Source: Siniperca chuatsi (taxonomy: Eukaryota > Chordata > Actinopteri > Centrarchiformes > Sinipercidae). Taken from it: DNA of 64,000 nucleotides. Shown here piece after piece: positions 10,101 to 23,000 of the stretch (position 1 is the first letter of the stretch; the number at the start of each line of letters is the position of its first letter). Made by a program: the position numbers and the translations under genes. The notes beneath the pieces are model-generated. The model had not been told where the DNA came from, did not search any database, and worked only from the letters and a program-made list of their open reading frames with translations. The stretch lies in contig NC_058046.1 in NCBI RefSeq assembly GCF_020085105.1, positions 3,054,175-3,118,174 on the forward strand. Direction: 5' to 3'.

Positions 10101-12963
10101 TTAAGTTGACCTTATGGGATAATAAATATTTTGCCTCCTCTTCGTTTTAAACACTGTACAGCTCTTTTGATTTTAAAACTGACATATTTTACAAATTTTT
10201 TATTGTTAATTTCGACTTCATATTTAAGATTTGTGACTCACAGTACTTTTTCTTTTACTTTGTTTATTGTGAACGTTATGCACCAAAATACCAAGACAAA
10301 TTTCTTGCATGTTGAAAACCTACTTGGAAATAAACCTGAGTGTGATTCTGATTAAGAATCATAGTGTCTGACCTTGGCCTTTTCTCTTTGTTCCTCCTCA
10401 AATTTGATAATGCGTCCCGCCATCTCCATGGCTTTGGGTGACAGCAGGGAGATGGCAGGCAGTGATGAAGGACTGGAAAGTTCGCTGACATCTGCCTCTG
10501 GATCTTCATCCTTCGCGTCATCACTAACAGCCTGCAGCACGTTAACGTGAGGAAAGTCAGAAATTCAGACAGGTGGATTAATTCAAACAGAGTCGCAGAA
10601 AGTAATACAAAGTGTGTAGCTGTTATCATTTTACAGGGAAGAAAGCATAACATCCAGCTCCACAGAAAAGTTAAACATCCCCTTGAAAAACCGGGCAATC
10701 TGCTGGTTTTGAGATATTAAATTTAATATTAAAACTTGTCTGTTTTAGACTGTATCTCTTACATCTGAGTAATGCCTGTCCTTGCAAACCAAAACTGATG
10801 TAAAAACTAATTTGATGCCATGTAACATGACCTTCTGAAACCAGCAGTTCGGGTTGTTTCAAATATATCAATATTCTGTATATATGCTCTCTCAAATACC
10901 ACTAAGCTCCAAAAAACCTTGGTAAAATCACACAAAAGTTATTCCTTTAACTATCAGAAAATACAGTTTAGTCTGACAAGCTTTTTTTCCCCCTCACATA
11001 CAAAAACACTGAAAGACCAGCATGTACGCTGGGACGAGAGACTTGCCTGCTCACTCTCGATCCTTAAAGACGGGGCTGCGGACGGTGTGTTGTGCTTGCC
11101 GTTGATGTCAGGGATGGATCCTGTGGAGGAAGCCGAGGCCGAGATCTCCTCAGAGAGGCCAGGGCTGGAGTCTCCGGAGCTGGAGCCCAGAAAGCAGGAC
11201 GTCTGCAGGGGCAAGGGGTCGAGACGCTCCAAAATGACCCCGGAGCGCGAGGACAAGCTGAGGGCCTCTTTACAACCAGCCAAAATATGCTGCAAGAACA
11301 CAGACACACACTAAACCTCAAGCGTACTTCATTCATGGGGCGCGTTTAATGGTTTAAATGCAGATGAACACACACTGAGCTCCAATTATTTTATCATATC
11401 ACAGACGTTTCAACTACACTTGTTTTTTTCTTTTCAAGGCAGTTTAAAAGACAACAGTCAGATGTAGTTTTAAATATATACACACCACCAAAAGTTAAAT
11501 CACAAACAAATATTCACTATTAGACAAGAAGAGACATAGCATAAGTTGTGGATGGACGCTAATGATTAATTAAACAATGGCAATTAGGCAGTTTTGCTGG
11601 TCAATATTCTAATATTGAACACAAAAGTAACTGTAGTGAAATAAAAAAAATATATAACAAGTCCCTTTAATATGTAGCGGAGTATAAAGTAGCATAAAAT
11701 GGAAATACTCAAGTAAAAGTACAAGCACCTCAAAACTGTGCTTGAGCAAATATACCTAATAACCAGTGGTGGAAGAAGTACTCAGATCCTTTACTCAAGT
11801 AAAAGTACCAATTCAAAAATACTCTCTTACAAGTAGAAGTCCTGCATTCAAAATCCTACTTAAGTACAAGGACAGAAGTGTTATCAGTACAATGTATTAA
11901 GTAAAAGTACTTTTTCTATCAGTCCTTGTGGCCTTTTTTTATTATTATACTACATTTCATTACATGATTAAAATCACTAACACTGATGCATCAATATGGT
12001 CAACGTGGAGCTAGTTTTAACTACTTTATATACAGTTAGGTAGTTTCGTCCAGTGGTTCCCAACCTAGTGTCCGGGCCCTTCCAAAGGTCACAATATAAA
12101 TCTGAGGGGTCGTGAAATGATCAATTGGAGAGGAAAGAAGAAAAAATGTTCTGATACACAAATCTGTTATCATTTTATGAACTTTTTGCTAAATATTGGA
12201 TCATTTGAACGGTTATAGAAATGAAACCATCTGATTAGTTTAGAGGGGAACCATGACAAGATGCTGCTTTTTTTGTGAGGGGTCACAGGCCAAAAAGAGT
12301 TTAATATTCAAATCTTAATCTGAAAAGTAACTACATCTGGCAGATGTAGGTAGTAGTTATGGACATTTTACTCCTCTACAAATGTAGAATGAGATTTTAC
12401 TCTTAAAACGTAGTGAAGTACAAGTCTAAAGTGACATAAAAGGAAATAATAAAGTAAAGTTCTTGAGTAAATGTACTTACTGACTTTCCACCACTGTTTT
12501 ATGTGGCTTACCTTAGACCTATTTTTTGGTGCGTATCCACCAGACAATGTCAGACTCAGTGGAAGACCAAGAGACAAAGTTTCTACACTAGTTAAAAAGT
12601 GAAGAGCCAGTTCTTCGTTTAGCTTAATACTATTAAGGTAAGCAAAACATTAGCTAAATAACGTTGACTAATTAAAGACTTCCACCTGCTGGTGCTCCTT
12701 CCTAATGGTCATAATTGGTGATTTTAGCAAACTGTGGTGCCGGTGGAGCTAAATGGTTAAACAGTCTAGCTAACGTTAGCTAAACAGGCAGGGACAGCTT
12801 TGCTAAAATTAACTAACGTTAGCCATTAGTCAGCTAATGTCTGAGTTAGCTAGAGTTAGCTCACCTCGCCCCTTTCCGACCAGTATGGGTTGTATATGAT
12901 ATTTCCCTTTGGTGAATTTTTTAAGGCCTGTAAAGTTTCCCATCGTAGATTTTCAGCAGGCAT
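1124..12963 (-). CDS. gle1: gle1, mRNA export factor GLE1 (3' end beyond the left edge)
   Basis: GLE1 is the nuclear-pore mRNA export factor that, with inositol hexakisphosphate, activates the helicase DDX19/Dbp5 on the cytoplasmic face of the pore. Twelve exons join in frame: 12865-12963, 11047-11289, 10373-10531, 9056-9204, 8902-8962, 7409-7660, 6021-6243, 3523-3635, 2800-3012, 1642-1832, 1420-1549 and 1124-1228, giving about 646 residues. Visible landmarks are the [11 protein letters not shown] start, a charged coiled coil rich in E, Q, R and K (about residues 170-400), and the C-terminal GLE1 domain with [49 protein letters not shown] and [12 protein letters not shown]. Human GLE1 has 698 residues, so about 70 C-terminal residues (the FWK region) are missing; I found no convincing exon in 1-1123. 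Intron 2 uses a GC donor. An RTE LINE sits in the intron between exons 7 and 8. Confidence 0.95.
3736..4850 (+). mobile_element. 5'-truncated RTE-type non-LTR retrotransposon (LINE) insertion
   Basis: The insertion is bounded by a perfect 9-bp direct repeat AACTCTAGC (3727-3735 and 4851-4859), the expected target-site duplication. It ends in a GAA-rich tail (gaaaagaagaagaag), as RTE elements often do. It carries the C-terminal part of a reverse transcriptase and lies in the intron between gle1 exons 7 and 8, antisense to the host gene. The 5' part (endonuclease and the beginning of the RT) is missing, so it cannot be autonomous. Confidence 0.9.
3741..4814 (+). pseudogene. reverse transcriptase fragment of the RTE-type LINE (open, 357 codons)
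   Basis: A 357-codon open frame without stops covers the palm/thumb part of a non-LTR reverse transcriptase and its C-terminal tail. It begins inside the RT ([18 protein letters not shown], with the first catalytic-type aspartate at about residue 19), continues through [19 protein letters not shown] and reaches the active-site FADD box at about residues 107-110. It then runs on to KYLGS, a C-terminal RxRWFGxVQRR-type region and the terminal RCGDP. Endonuclease and N-terminal RT residues are absent. The ATG at 3741 is incidental, lying 5 bp inside the truncation point. The lack of disabling changes over more than 1 kb suggests a recent insertion. It is called a pseudogene because the element is truncated. 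Confidence 0.85.
5020..5330 (+). repeat. dispersed repeat, copy 1 (pairs with 38990-39260)
   Basis: 'agacacagttagagac' followed by 'agcagctaaagagccagata' and 'caggagttggtggagaccaa' recur in the same order at 39081-39185. This is a common type of anonymous fish interspersed repeat; no terminal structure or coding was recognised. It lies in the gle1 intron between exons 7 and 8, downstream of the LINE. Confidence 0.55.
10020..10353 (+). repeat. LINE/SINE-like retroelement tail, copy 1
   Basis: It is AT-rich and ends 'aaataaacctgagtgtgatt ctgatt', a 3' tail type seen on L2/CR1-like elements in fish. It is clearly related to 42090-42380: both contain 'aaacactg(t/c)acagctcttt' and 'caccaaaataccaag' followed by the same ending. 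No coding capacity is visible. The tail ends only about 18-20 bp from the splice donor of gle1 exon 3 (the exon's lower edge is 10373). Confidence 0.5.
11764..12497. repeat. MITE-like repeat with CAGTGGTGGAA inverted ends
   Basis: The left end is 'cagtggtggaagaagtactc' and the right end is its near complement 'gactttccaccactg'. The body repeats variants of 'tactcaagtaaaagta', a signature I know from abundant non-autonomous hAT-like elements in fish. A segment at about 12045-12320 ('cagtggttcccaacctagtg' to 'gaggggtcacaggcc') looks like a second, nested repeat. I could not find matching 8-bp target duplications, so the exact ends are uncertain. It sits in gle1 intron 1. Confidence 0.6.
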
Positions 12964-13081
12964 CACGGCAGGAGAGGTAAACAAAACCCAAACTACAAAA
13001 CTACTAATAGCGCTAAGCTAAAGCTTGAGCCGCCGGATGAGGTTACATAAATTACAATCCGACGAGAAACAGCCCGCCTAT

Positions 13082-13103
13082 TTCCGGGACGCTCTGTTTC
13101 CGG
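13082..13103 (-). promoter_or_regulatory. paired ETS-type sites in the gle1 promoter
   Basis: Two ttccgg motifs (13082-13087 and 13098-13103) read CCGGAA on the minus strand, 120-140 bp upstream of the gle1 ATG, as in TATA-less housekeeping promoters. Confidence 0.4.
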
Positions 13104-13967
13104 CTGGGCCATACTCTTTATTATATTTTTTTTATGGTTCGGCGATATCATATGAATAGCATTGCACACGATAAAATCTAAACTATGTAATAGCAAGATT
13201 TATTTTACTATTTCGAGTATTTCTGACCCGGTGGCTCAACGGGAAACACCACATTATTGCAGTCCCTAAAGCGGTCCGCCTTTTTAAATCATTCTGTCCA
13301 TCAATTTTTTTCAAATACTCACCTCTCACGCCAAAACGTAAAAGCTGATTGCAATATTACACATTACACATATATTACACAAAATTCGGCGTAAAAGCCA
13401 TTCACCAGTATGCATTTTATCTAATAGCTTCACCTGATCCATGGTGTGACTGCACACCCTGACAACCCAATTATAAATGTTGACATTTAAATTAAACAAG
13501 ATTTTGTTGCATCACAAATATGCCGAGTTAAAGAACAGAACCGAGTAATTTATAAAATATCATAATTTATGTCTTATTTGGTTTTTATATTTGCAAATGA
13601 GCAAGAATATCATGAATTATTAAGTTCTAAATGGGGTTTGGCGTAAGTAGGACGAAAATGTTTTATTTAGGTAATCGCTTTATATGAGTTTACATGTTTT
13701 TTTTTCTAATTTACACAGAAATAAAATGTGAGACTTCAGTTTTAAAGAAGCCTCATGTTAAATGTTATTTAGGGAATTAAAACGGGGGTGTTTATTATGT
13801 GTTCTGTCAGAAAAAATGTATTTGCTCAAAAGGTGAAAAGGTGAGTATTCAAATTCAGATACATGAAAGATGGAAGCAATGCAAGAAATGTGCAGCAAGT
13901 TATTTATTCAAAAGAATATAAATACATTTCAGGCAACTAAAATGTAAGAATTTCATTTTTTAAAAGT

Positions 13968-13973
13968 TTTATT
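13968..13973 (-). terminator. polyadenylation signal of odf2
   Basis: TTTATT on the plus strand (AATAAA on the minus strand) lies about 120 bp after the odf2 stop codon. A second copy is at 13903-13908. Confidence 0.5.
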
Positions 13974-14092
13974 AATTTCATATATAGCATATAAAACTCT
14001 CAGGTCAAGCGTAGTAGTCAATAAATGTCATTTAGGTCTACTACAATGCTTTGGGAATGGATGAATGCTGGTCAGGTTGGAGGATTTTGCAG

Positions 14093-17000
14093 TCAGCTTG
14101 CGAGCAAAGAGTCATTAAACACGTTTCCATATGAGGTTTTGAGAAAATGAACATAGTTGTGCAGACTGCGGTTTGTAGAGTCTGACTGCTCCAGTCTGTC
14201 CTTCATGTTCTGCAGCTGACTCTGGAAACGACGCTCCATCTGAAAACAGAAACAACACATTTTCTTTAAACTAATTTTTATTTCCGCTGTTTGTTACAGC
14301 GCACAGCAGTTCTAGCATGAGAACCAGCGGTTGTATGTCCAAAATCCATGGACATCGCGACGTACCTCCTCCTTGCTTCGCTGTAGCTGACTCTGCTCCG
14401 CTTTGGCTCGGCTCAGCTGGCTCTGCAGGTCCAAGGCTTTAGACTGACACACTCTCTCTTTGGCTAAAACCCTCTGCATGTTGTTGTCCACCTGCAGGCC
14501 AGAAAGGAAAAAGTTGAGTTCAAGTTTTCCTCACTATGTTTACATGGACTGCAATATTATTACCACTATAAACCCCAAAAAAATAACAAAACACTAAAAT
14601 TATTTATCATTTTTCTACTTTTAGATTAATTATGCAGGGGCACTGTAGACGTGTACACACATGAAACCAACTAACTGTAATTACTGGAGTTTTGTGGCCC
14701 ACACATTTCTTGTATGAAAGTTGCTATAAAAAGTTATTGAAATAGTAAAAGAGAATGAGATATCTTGACTTTTATTCCTGTGTGTGTGTGTGTCAACCTC
14801 TTAGGAACTTGAGAAAAACCGGTACAGTTAGCAGAGTCCAACCTTGTTTAAATCATCAAACTGACAATATTCAGTCAAGCGTTTCTCGGCGGCCACTCTG
14901 TGACTCTAAGATAAGTAGTTATGTGATGTTTTGTTCTGAGGACGCTGACGGACAGGTAAAATAAGTGACCGTATAGTTCAGACCTGTCTCTGTGCGTCGT
15001 CCAGAGCTTGCTGTAGCTGTCTGGACAGGACGCTGCACTCGCGGGTCTTCTCCTCCAGCTGCTGCTGAACGCTGCGGATACTGGCTTCCTTCGAGGAGAG
15101 AGCCTGACACATCTCTTTGTTTTCTGCCTTCATGTCCTCCAGCCGCCTACAACAAACGACACAGAAATCAGCAGTTTGGAAAATGTATGGAAACCATTTC
15201 TGTCACAAAGCATTTTGTTTAAAGTAATACTTTTATCTTAAAAATGTATATATTTATTTTTCAAAGTGTCTGTACCGCTCTAAGTTGTGAATTTTCTCTT
15301 TGAGAACGTTGTTCTCCTCCTGCAGCAGCAGGTTCCTCTGCTGAAACGTCTCCAGCTGAGTGCCTTGCTGTTCCACCTGTGGAGGAACACAATTAACAAG
15401 CAACACAGTGTCAGCCATGATATAAATCCATCTCCGTGGAGGCGTCCTGGAGGCCTCGGGGTCTAAATCGCTGGCAATATAACAGCAACATCCCCAGTTC
15501 GAGTCCAGCCAGCAGCTGGATTTTCTGTCAGTTTTCTGTCACCTCTATGCTGCTTGTTTCCAAATAAATACCCCAAAACATATCTGCAGTATTACCTCAG
15601 TAAGCATGAATTTAAAAACTGTGATTCTCTTAAACTTATATCTGTAGCAATCACTGATTGAGTTTATGCACAATCATGTGAAAAAAAAACAAAACTGACT
15701 GGACACATTTCTGTTTTCTTATTATTCTATACATAATCTTTCTGTTTAATTATCAGCGGGGTATATACATTCTTTCCCATTAAAAAGACAAATGAAAGCC
15801 TTTTATTTTATAAAAAATAAAATACTAAAAATGTGTTTTGCTTCCTTCACTTTGATGTTTGAATGATGTATGTATGTTTCTTGTGAATACTGAATAATAT
15901 TTGCATTTTCGTAGATGTAATTTAAAGATTTTTTAGCTACGCAACTTGAGTTTTTTGTAGAGAAACCCTATCAGACAGAAATTATTATTCAAAGAGATTT
16001 TTTAAAACATGTTTTGAGGGGATCTTTAAGTAAGAAAACATACTTTGGCGCTATCTGGTGGGAGTATCAAGAATGACAGCATGGTACTGAGTTGACCACC
16101 ATGTATTTTTTCTTATTTATTTGGCTGGTTTTGAAAGGGATTCAGAAATTAGGCCAGGTGCCCACTAGACATTGTTTTGCTAGAGGACATCGCATATCAC
16201 CCAGCGTAATTTCAGGGGATTTGTTGTCGATTACGCTCAATCAACCTCTCACACAAGAATGCCAGTAAACGCAGACTGGAACGGTTTTTATTTAAGGTCC
16301 GGAGCACAGAAGGGAAATCAACAGCAGTGCGGCGACTCATTCACCGCAGGAAGCCGAAGAGGTTCGGTAATGACTCTGCGAGAAGATTTATACAACTTTC
16401 ATTAGTTGGTTTCTTTTGTAAAGTGAGAATATTTGATCTTCCACCAAAATCTTTAACCTGAAAAGTCGACAGTTTACCAAAACTCTGTCCAATTATCATG
16501 CTGCTTGTGAGACTATTTAATCTGTTGAAGACATGCTTTATATTGAAATGTCAGTTGTTGAACCTTATTAAGAAGCTCTATAACTGTGTTACAGACCTCA
16601 TCTCTCCACATCCTGTGACTTCTGTTTAAAACCTTTAGTTAACTTGTATTTGCTCTATTTTAACAAACTAATGAGTGAAATACAACAAAGTAAACCTTCG
16701 TTATTGCACCATTCCGCCCCCCCTCTAACTATCAAAGCTATAATATATCTTACAGGCTGTTAAGTACCTTGTGTCTGACTTCAGAGAGGGCGGAGTTGTG
16801 CTCCATGTTCCTCCTCTCGTGGGCGTCGGCCTCCTGCTGGGCGTCTCTGAGCTGCTGCTCGGTCCTCCTCAGTCTGTCGGGCAGCGTCTCGAGCTCTCTG
16901 AGCCGGCCCAGCAGCTCCCTCCTCACCTGCTCCTTGTCCCTCTCCAGGCTCACCCTCACCTCCCGCACCTCCTTCTGTGTCATCTCCAGCTTCAGGCAGT

Positions 17001-20000
17001 ACTCCTCCGATTCCAGGCGAGCCTGATGGACCTGCACAGAGAAGTCTGACGTCACTACAACACAGTAAACACAGTAAACTTCAACACTTTCCGGTATCTG
17101 AAGTCTTTCCAGGAAGAGATTATGCTTTTCCAGAGCGTTACTTTAACCGAATCACAGAAAATATATTATCCCATCGCCAGACGTAGATGAGATCTTATGT
17201 GTGTTTTTGTGATTTGGGTGAACTGAACCATTTAAAGTCTCTTTAACATTTGTTTGCGAAAGAAAATCTGTCACCAGTATAAAAACTTCCAAAACTCACG
17301 CTGATGTACTTTGGGTTTTTTTTACCGGGGCATGTTTGCAGAAATCAGTTTGGTTCTACCGACTCTATCGCAGAAAAGGTTTCAGAACACTCCTGGACGA
17401 ATGAGGGACTACACCGTCTTATTTTGAAGAATTTTGGGCAGAAAACCTTGGATCTGGTTCGGGAACTCGAAAACACAGCCAGGAAATTAGCAGACCACAT
17501 CTCCCTGAAACCTTTTCTACGATAGAACACTCCTGGACGAATGAGGGACTACACCGTCTTCTACCGACTCTATCGCAGAATTTAGAAAAGCAAATCATTG
17601 TGCAGAAATTTGGTCAAGTGTGTAAAGTTACTCGTCATTTGTTCGCAGGTTTGAGTGTGCAAAGTGAAGCAGCCTCGCTGAGAGTGTGACTGTACCTTCT
17701 TCTTGTATTTCTCCACCAGGTTTTCGTGCTTTTTGATGGACGATTTCAGCAGACGGGCTTCAGACTGCAGACCTCCGAGCTTCTGCTCAGATGACGTCAA
17801 CTGACCCTAAATATGATGTATGATTATAATAAAGGCCATTGAAATACATTTCCTCTAGTCCACAGAAATTATGAAACAGCAGAAGAAGAAGCTGTCAAAA
17901 CAGATAATTTAACAATATTTACAAATTAACACTTTTGTCAAGAAAATTAGCCATAAGAGACACATTTTTATAACAATTTAGGTGATGATGATTCATGAAC
18001 ACTCAGCGATCATAACGTAGAGAACACTTGTCTTCTATAAATACCCATCCAAGTTATTTTTCTTAAAAGCATAATGTGATGAATGAGGCGCGTTTGATTT
18101 AATAAATGTTTATGAAACTGATTAGAAGTTGTGGGAAATCTCAAATCTGCTGTAGATTTTTCTGAAGGTACCTTGAGTCTTTGGTTGTCCAGCTTGGTGG
18201 AGGCGTTTTCAGCGCTGAGGTGATGAAGCTGATCCCTGAGCTCCTCCCTCTCCGCCCGACTCCTCTCCTCTGCCGAATGAAGCCGAGAGTTCAGCTCGGT
18301 CACCTGACTGTGAAGGAAGCACGTACCACAATTATATACTTTCCAAATTTATAAAAAAAAATATATCTTCATGTCAGTTTTCTAGACTGTAATGAAATTA
18401 AATGTAAAGCAAACCTTTCAAGTGTTATTAAATTGAATATTTATAGCATTTCTCACTGCTCTATATACATTTTATTTATTTTTGTACTAATTTACAGAAT
18501 CGAATAACTGACTCATTAACTCTCTGTCTTGAATACACCATAAAAAACGTGATGGTACTTCAGAAATTCCATCAATGTCCAATTTAATCAAAGTAACACT
18601 ATAGCTGAAGATTAGTCCTCTCAATAACAAATATCACAGTATGTGAAATGACAGCTGTTGTACATTCAGTGTGTAATCATATTTTTTAAAACTCTGTTAG
18701 ACTTGCAAACCTTTTTAAAAAAGGCAATAATTATCAAGTCTTTCATGCATTTTCTCTTAACTAGATAAACTGGTGCAGAGGCGGCATTATATGTGCAGGA
18801 GATCATTATTTTGATTATTTGACTCTGGGGTTTAATTTTGCTCATTCAAATGTTCAAGTAGTAATTTGTGACATTATTATAAACCAGTTCTATTTTGCGG
18901 CAAGAGGAGTTCTTGCTCCACATGACGTGCTGACATAAATTCTGTCTCTCTTACTACAAATCCATAAAAATTCTAAATTATATGATGAAAAAGACGCCAA
19001 AAATAAGTACGATTTTGATATGATTGCCTGATCATCCCGGTCTGTAAATAGGGATGATTGTATCAAAATAACAAAAAGTAAAAATCACAATGTGAAAATG
19101 TTTTTCGGGCCGTACTGTGGCGCACATCATGATGTTTTACAGCAACAAACTAAATGCGCACTCACAATTTGAGAGCAGATATGTCCTCCTCCAGCTGTCC
19201 TTTAGCGGCTGCCTCCTTAGAGTGGCGGAGGCACCAGTCGCTGGATGTGGACAGAGCTTGGGCCAACTGGGATTCCTTAAACAAAATACACATGTTGTCT
19301 TATCATTATTGTTTCAAGTTATTTCACACCTGGAATACATTTATATTTTGGGACATTTTGCTGAGACTCCTGACAAAAGGGGGTAGGAGCTGCAAGACAA
19401 GATTCACAGTAAAGTCAAACAAACTCAACAAGCGAGAAACTGTTCATTCCCACAACACGTCTGTACTGTAGTCTGCTGTGTGTTCTGTACAAACTCAGCC
19501 ATCAGGTGCTTTCAAAGTTAAAATCAGGCTACAGTAGCCTGTCCTCGTGTGTGTTTCACTGGAATATTGCAACTGAACCAAGAGGCTGGCTGAACTTCCT
19601 TTGAACTTGATTTGCATAAAAGCGTGTGATCAGACCACCAGTGAGAAAACTAATTTGCATGCAGGATAAACCACAGAGAGGTCTGCGGATCATTCTAAGG
19701 AACTGGGAAAGACATGTTGCTTGTAATTTTTTGATGCGTTGTGTTCCACCAAGTTACGGGACTAATCTCCGCCCACCACTCTGATGTTCTGTGATTTTCA
19801 GACATTGTGGCGTAGACCCGTGGTACCTCTGAATACTCGCCTTCTCCTGCAGTTTTGCCGCAAGCTGCCTGGCGGACTCTTCAGCTCGCTCGGCCTGCTG
19901 GGTCAGCAGGGCCAGCGCCTCCTGGTCTTGCCGCTCCTCCTTATCCTCCTCTCTCTGCTGCCTCAGATTCTGCAGCTCCTCCTGCAGAGCCTGAAGATCC

Positions 20001-23000
20001 TCCTGCTGCTGCCCGCGGCTCTGCTGCATCTTCTGCTCCACATGCAGAGAAGGAAAGAGACATTCACACATCCAGTTTAAAGGGTAATACAGGCACTTAT
20101 ATGCTGTTGTGACAGTCTGAAAGGGATGAAAATCCCATTTCAGAGGGTCAAATAAGGCGGGTCAGCATCATCCACTTTCTTACATCCCGAAACACCCGGT
20201 AACACTGTATATGAGCAACCAATAGCAAGAACAGGCAGAACTTGATCTACTCCTCCACTACACATTTTTCTGGTGCAAACCTACTGCAACCTTCTTGAGT
20301 TCCAATTGGCTTAAAATGTCACAAGTCATACTTTCAGTAGAGGATTAACGGAATAATTTATCTTTTAAGATAAACACTCACTCTCTTTCAGGTTGCATAC
20401 AATTAGATAGACTGCTTAATATGCTACTTCCAGCGGAGCTACTGAACGACAAAGAAGTGGAAGTTTGACCCGGACGTAGTTTATTTAGCCATGTTGTGGA
20501 CAAACTGTGGATAACGCGGCAGGAGTGGTTTGAGAAGTTTCCATAAATGTTTGGACACGTTTTTTTTACCGTGACTCTGGGTCACCAAGCTGACTACAGC
20601 TGCTGTCCACCACAGAGGAGCAAGCTACAAACGTTTCAGAGCCTCCTACAGGGAATGAGTGAAGAAGAAACAGGCAATATGACCAAAAGTATAAAATCAT
20701 CATAATATATAATATCATCACAGTATCACCATGCTGGATACTGATTTAGTAACAATGACAGTTAAAGAACGAGGGTTTTTAGCCTTCAGAGCTGAAATAC
20801 GTTCGGACACCGGCCGTTTCCCTCTAACACCGACAGTAGCACCCATTTAACTGTCAGTGTGTGTTGGACCGATGAAAACAAGTGGTCCACGTCTGACAGT
20901 TCAAGTGTGTGTGTGTGTGTGTGTGTGTTTTATTGTATTTTATGTTCACAGACCTGAACCTGAGCAGCCAGATGGGCCTTTTCAGCTTCTGTTCTGTTCA
21001 GCTCAGATTCTAGATGGTCGCGGGTTGACTGCAGGATTCTTGAAAGCTCCTCCATCGTCTTCATGTTGTCCTGCCATGACAGAGGGAAGCAGAGGGGGAG
21101 GGGGGAGTTCCTAACTGTGAACACATGAAGCTTAAAAAAGGTGTCTATGGCTGTGTAAGAGATATAAACCTTTTTCTACAAAGCTTTGACAGAATACAAG
21201 TTGTGTAAACTTTCTACTTTGGTAAACCAGTGTAGTAGTAGCACAAATCTAATGGTGAGCTTTTCAAACCTTTTCAAAGTCCAAATGCTCAGCAAGTTTA
21301 GAAGCCTCTTTCTCCTTGTTGGTGAGTTTGGCCAAAAGTCGCTGTAAGAGAAGAAGAAAAACAAGAAAACTCTCCTCGCATGTCTGGTGCCTGACGATAA
21401 AGGTGAATGACCAGGTGATAATTACTCACAATGTTCTCTGCTTCACTGTCGGCGATTCTCTTCTTTAAGGCATCTTTCTGTTCTGACCACACCGCTGATT
21501 CTCTCTGTGGACACAACACAGCATGCAAATAACAGTAAGAAGAGAATTATTGCACGTCGGCATTTGTTCTCCTTGAGTTTTCTTCTACTTCCTGTACCTC
21601 GTATTCACTCCGCTCTCGGAGGAGCTCTCGGAGGCTGTGATTCGTGTTGTCAAACATCTCTATCTTCTCTAACAACAGCTCCTGCTGCCGTCCCAGCGAA
21701 GCTGCATGCAACTTTGACAGCCGCTTGTCCTAAAATATAATTGAATAAATATAAACACAGTCATGTACAGCATTGCATTCATTCATCCTGCATCTATCCT
21801 TCATCCTCCTGATCAACTGTGTACACAAAATGATCGTTTGGTGCCAAATTTACCTTGGCGAGGCTGTCGATAGTTTCCTTCAGAGCTGTCAGCTGATTAG
21901 CTACAGCTACGCCATCGATTTCTGCTTCTACAAGCGCCCTCAGCAGCACGTCTGTCTCTCTGGGTTGACCCCTAGAATCTGACCTGCAAGCAAGAGGAAA
22001 GACAATCAAACTGAAATACCAACGTGTGTATACAGCTGTCATCGCATGAGACATTTATCATAGGCCTGCATCTTTTCTGGTTATTTTGAAAGGTTAAGTT
22101 GCAGCAAAAAGGCATCTCATCCGCACAAAAAAGTTGGCATTTTCGTCAAAATTTATGATGATGAGTCTAAACCCACCAGAGTATTTTTACCACAGTGAGA
22201 AACTCCTTCTGTCTACTCCACAGCAGGTTTTATGTCCTACAGCTGTTTCACAAAATATTACTCAGGGACAAACTGCAGTGTTGACTAACACAGTTCCCCA
22301 AATAAAACAGCACACGAACAACAGTTTTTCAGTAAAAAGAGAAGACTAACACAGTGCACTATGTCCTGTAACTGTAACCTAAGTTTACTGTATTATTTTC
22401 TGGTCTATTTTTGGCAAATGTACGTCTCTGCCTGGACGACAAATGGCAACCCAGCAGAGAAGCCCTTGCTTTTTTAATTTTGAGGGGACTGACAACAACA
22501 ACAACAAAAAAAAAACCTGACATCTCTTAAAACTATCTGGATGGGTTGTCTCATTGTCTACATTTGGACAGTTACAGTATCCACCAAAAGAAGACAAATC
22601 ACCACAAAAGAAAATGTACCCAGATATGAAAAGTACATGAACTGTTCTGAACACTATTAAAGTGTGTTAGGGTGGGTTTTCCTTTGTTATTTTCCGGCTG
22701 CTGAAGAGGCTCATACTTCTTTAAACGACGAATGCTTTCTTGCTCTCTGAGTAGGACGCTGAGGTTTTTGGATACTGCAGCCAGCTCTTCTTCCTGCTCC
22801 TCTGCGTCACGCTGGTGTCCGATTCCACTTTCTGATCGATGCCGCACTCTGCTTCTCTGATCATGAGACACAAACAAACAAGACCCATGTTCAGCGATAG
22901 TGAATAGTTTCTAATTGAATTCGGACGACAAAACGTACAACAGGGCTGCACGATAAACAATAAATATCTGTACTGGATTCTGCAATCAAAGCAGGGGCTG

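Larger units (their letters stand above)
12964..14092. other. gle1-odf2 intergenic region
   Basis: It holds the gle1 5' flank (ETS-type sites) and the odf2 3' UTR and polyadenylation signals. The AT-rich middle (about 13270-13860) shows nothing else. Confidence 0.5.

Noticed and set aside
16769-17049. Plus-strand open frames of 85-92 codons
   Set aside because: They are antisense shadows of odf2 exon 14, a coiled-coil exon whose codon bias leaves the other strand open.
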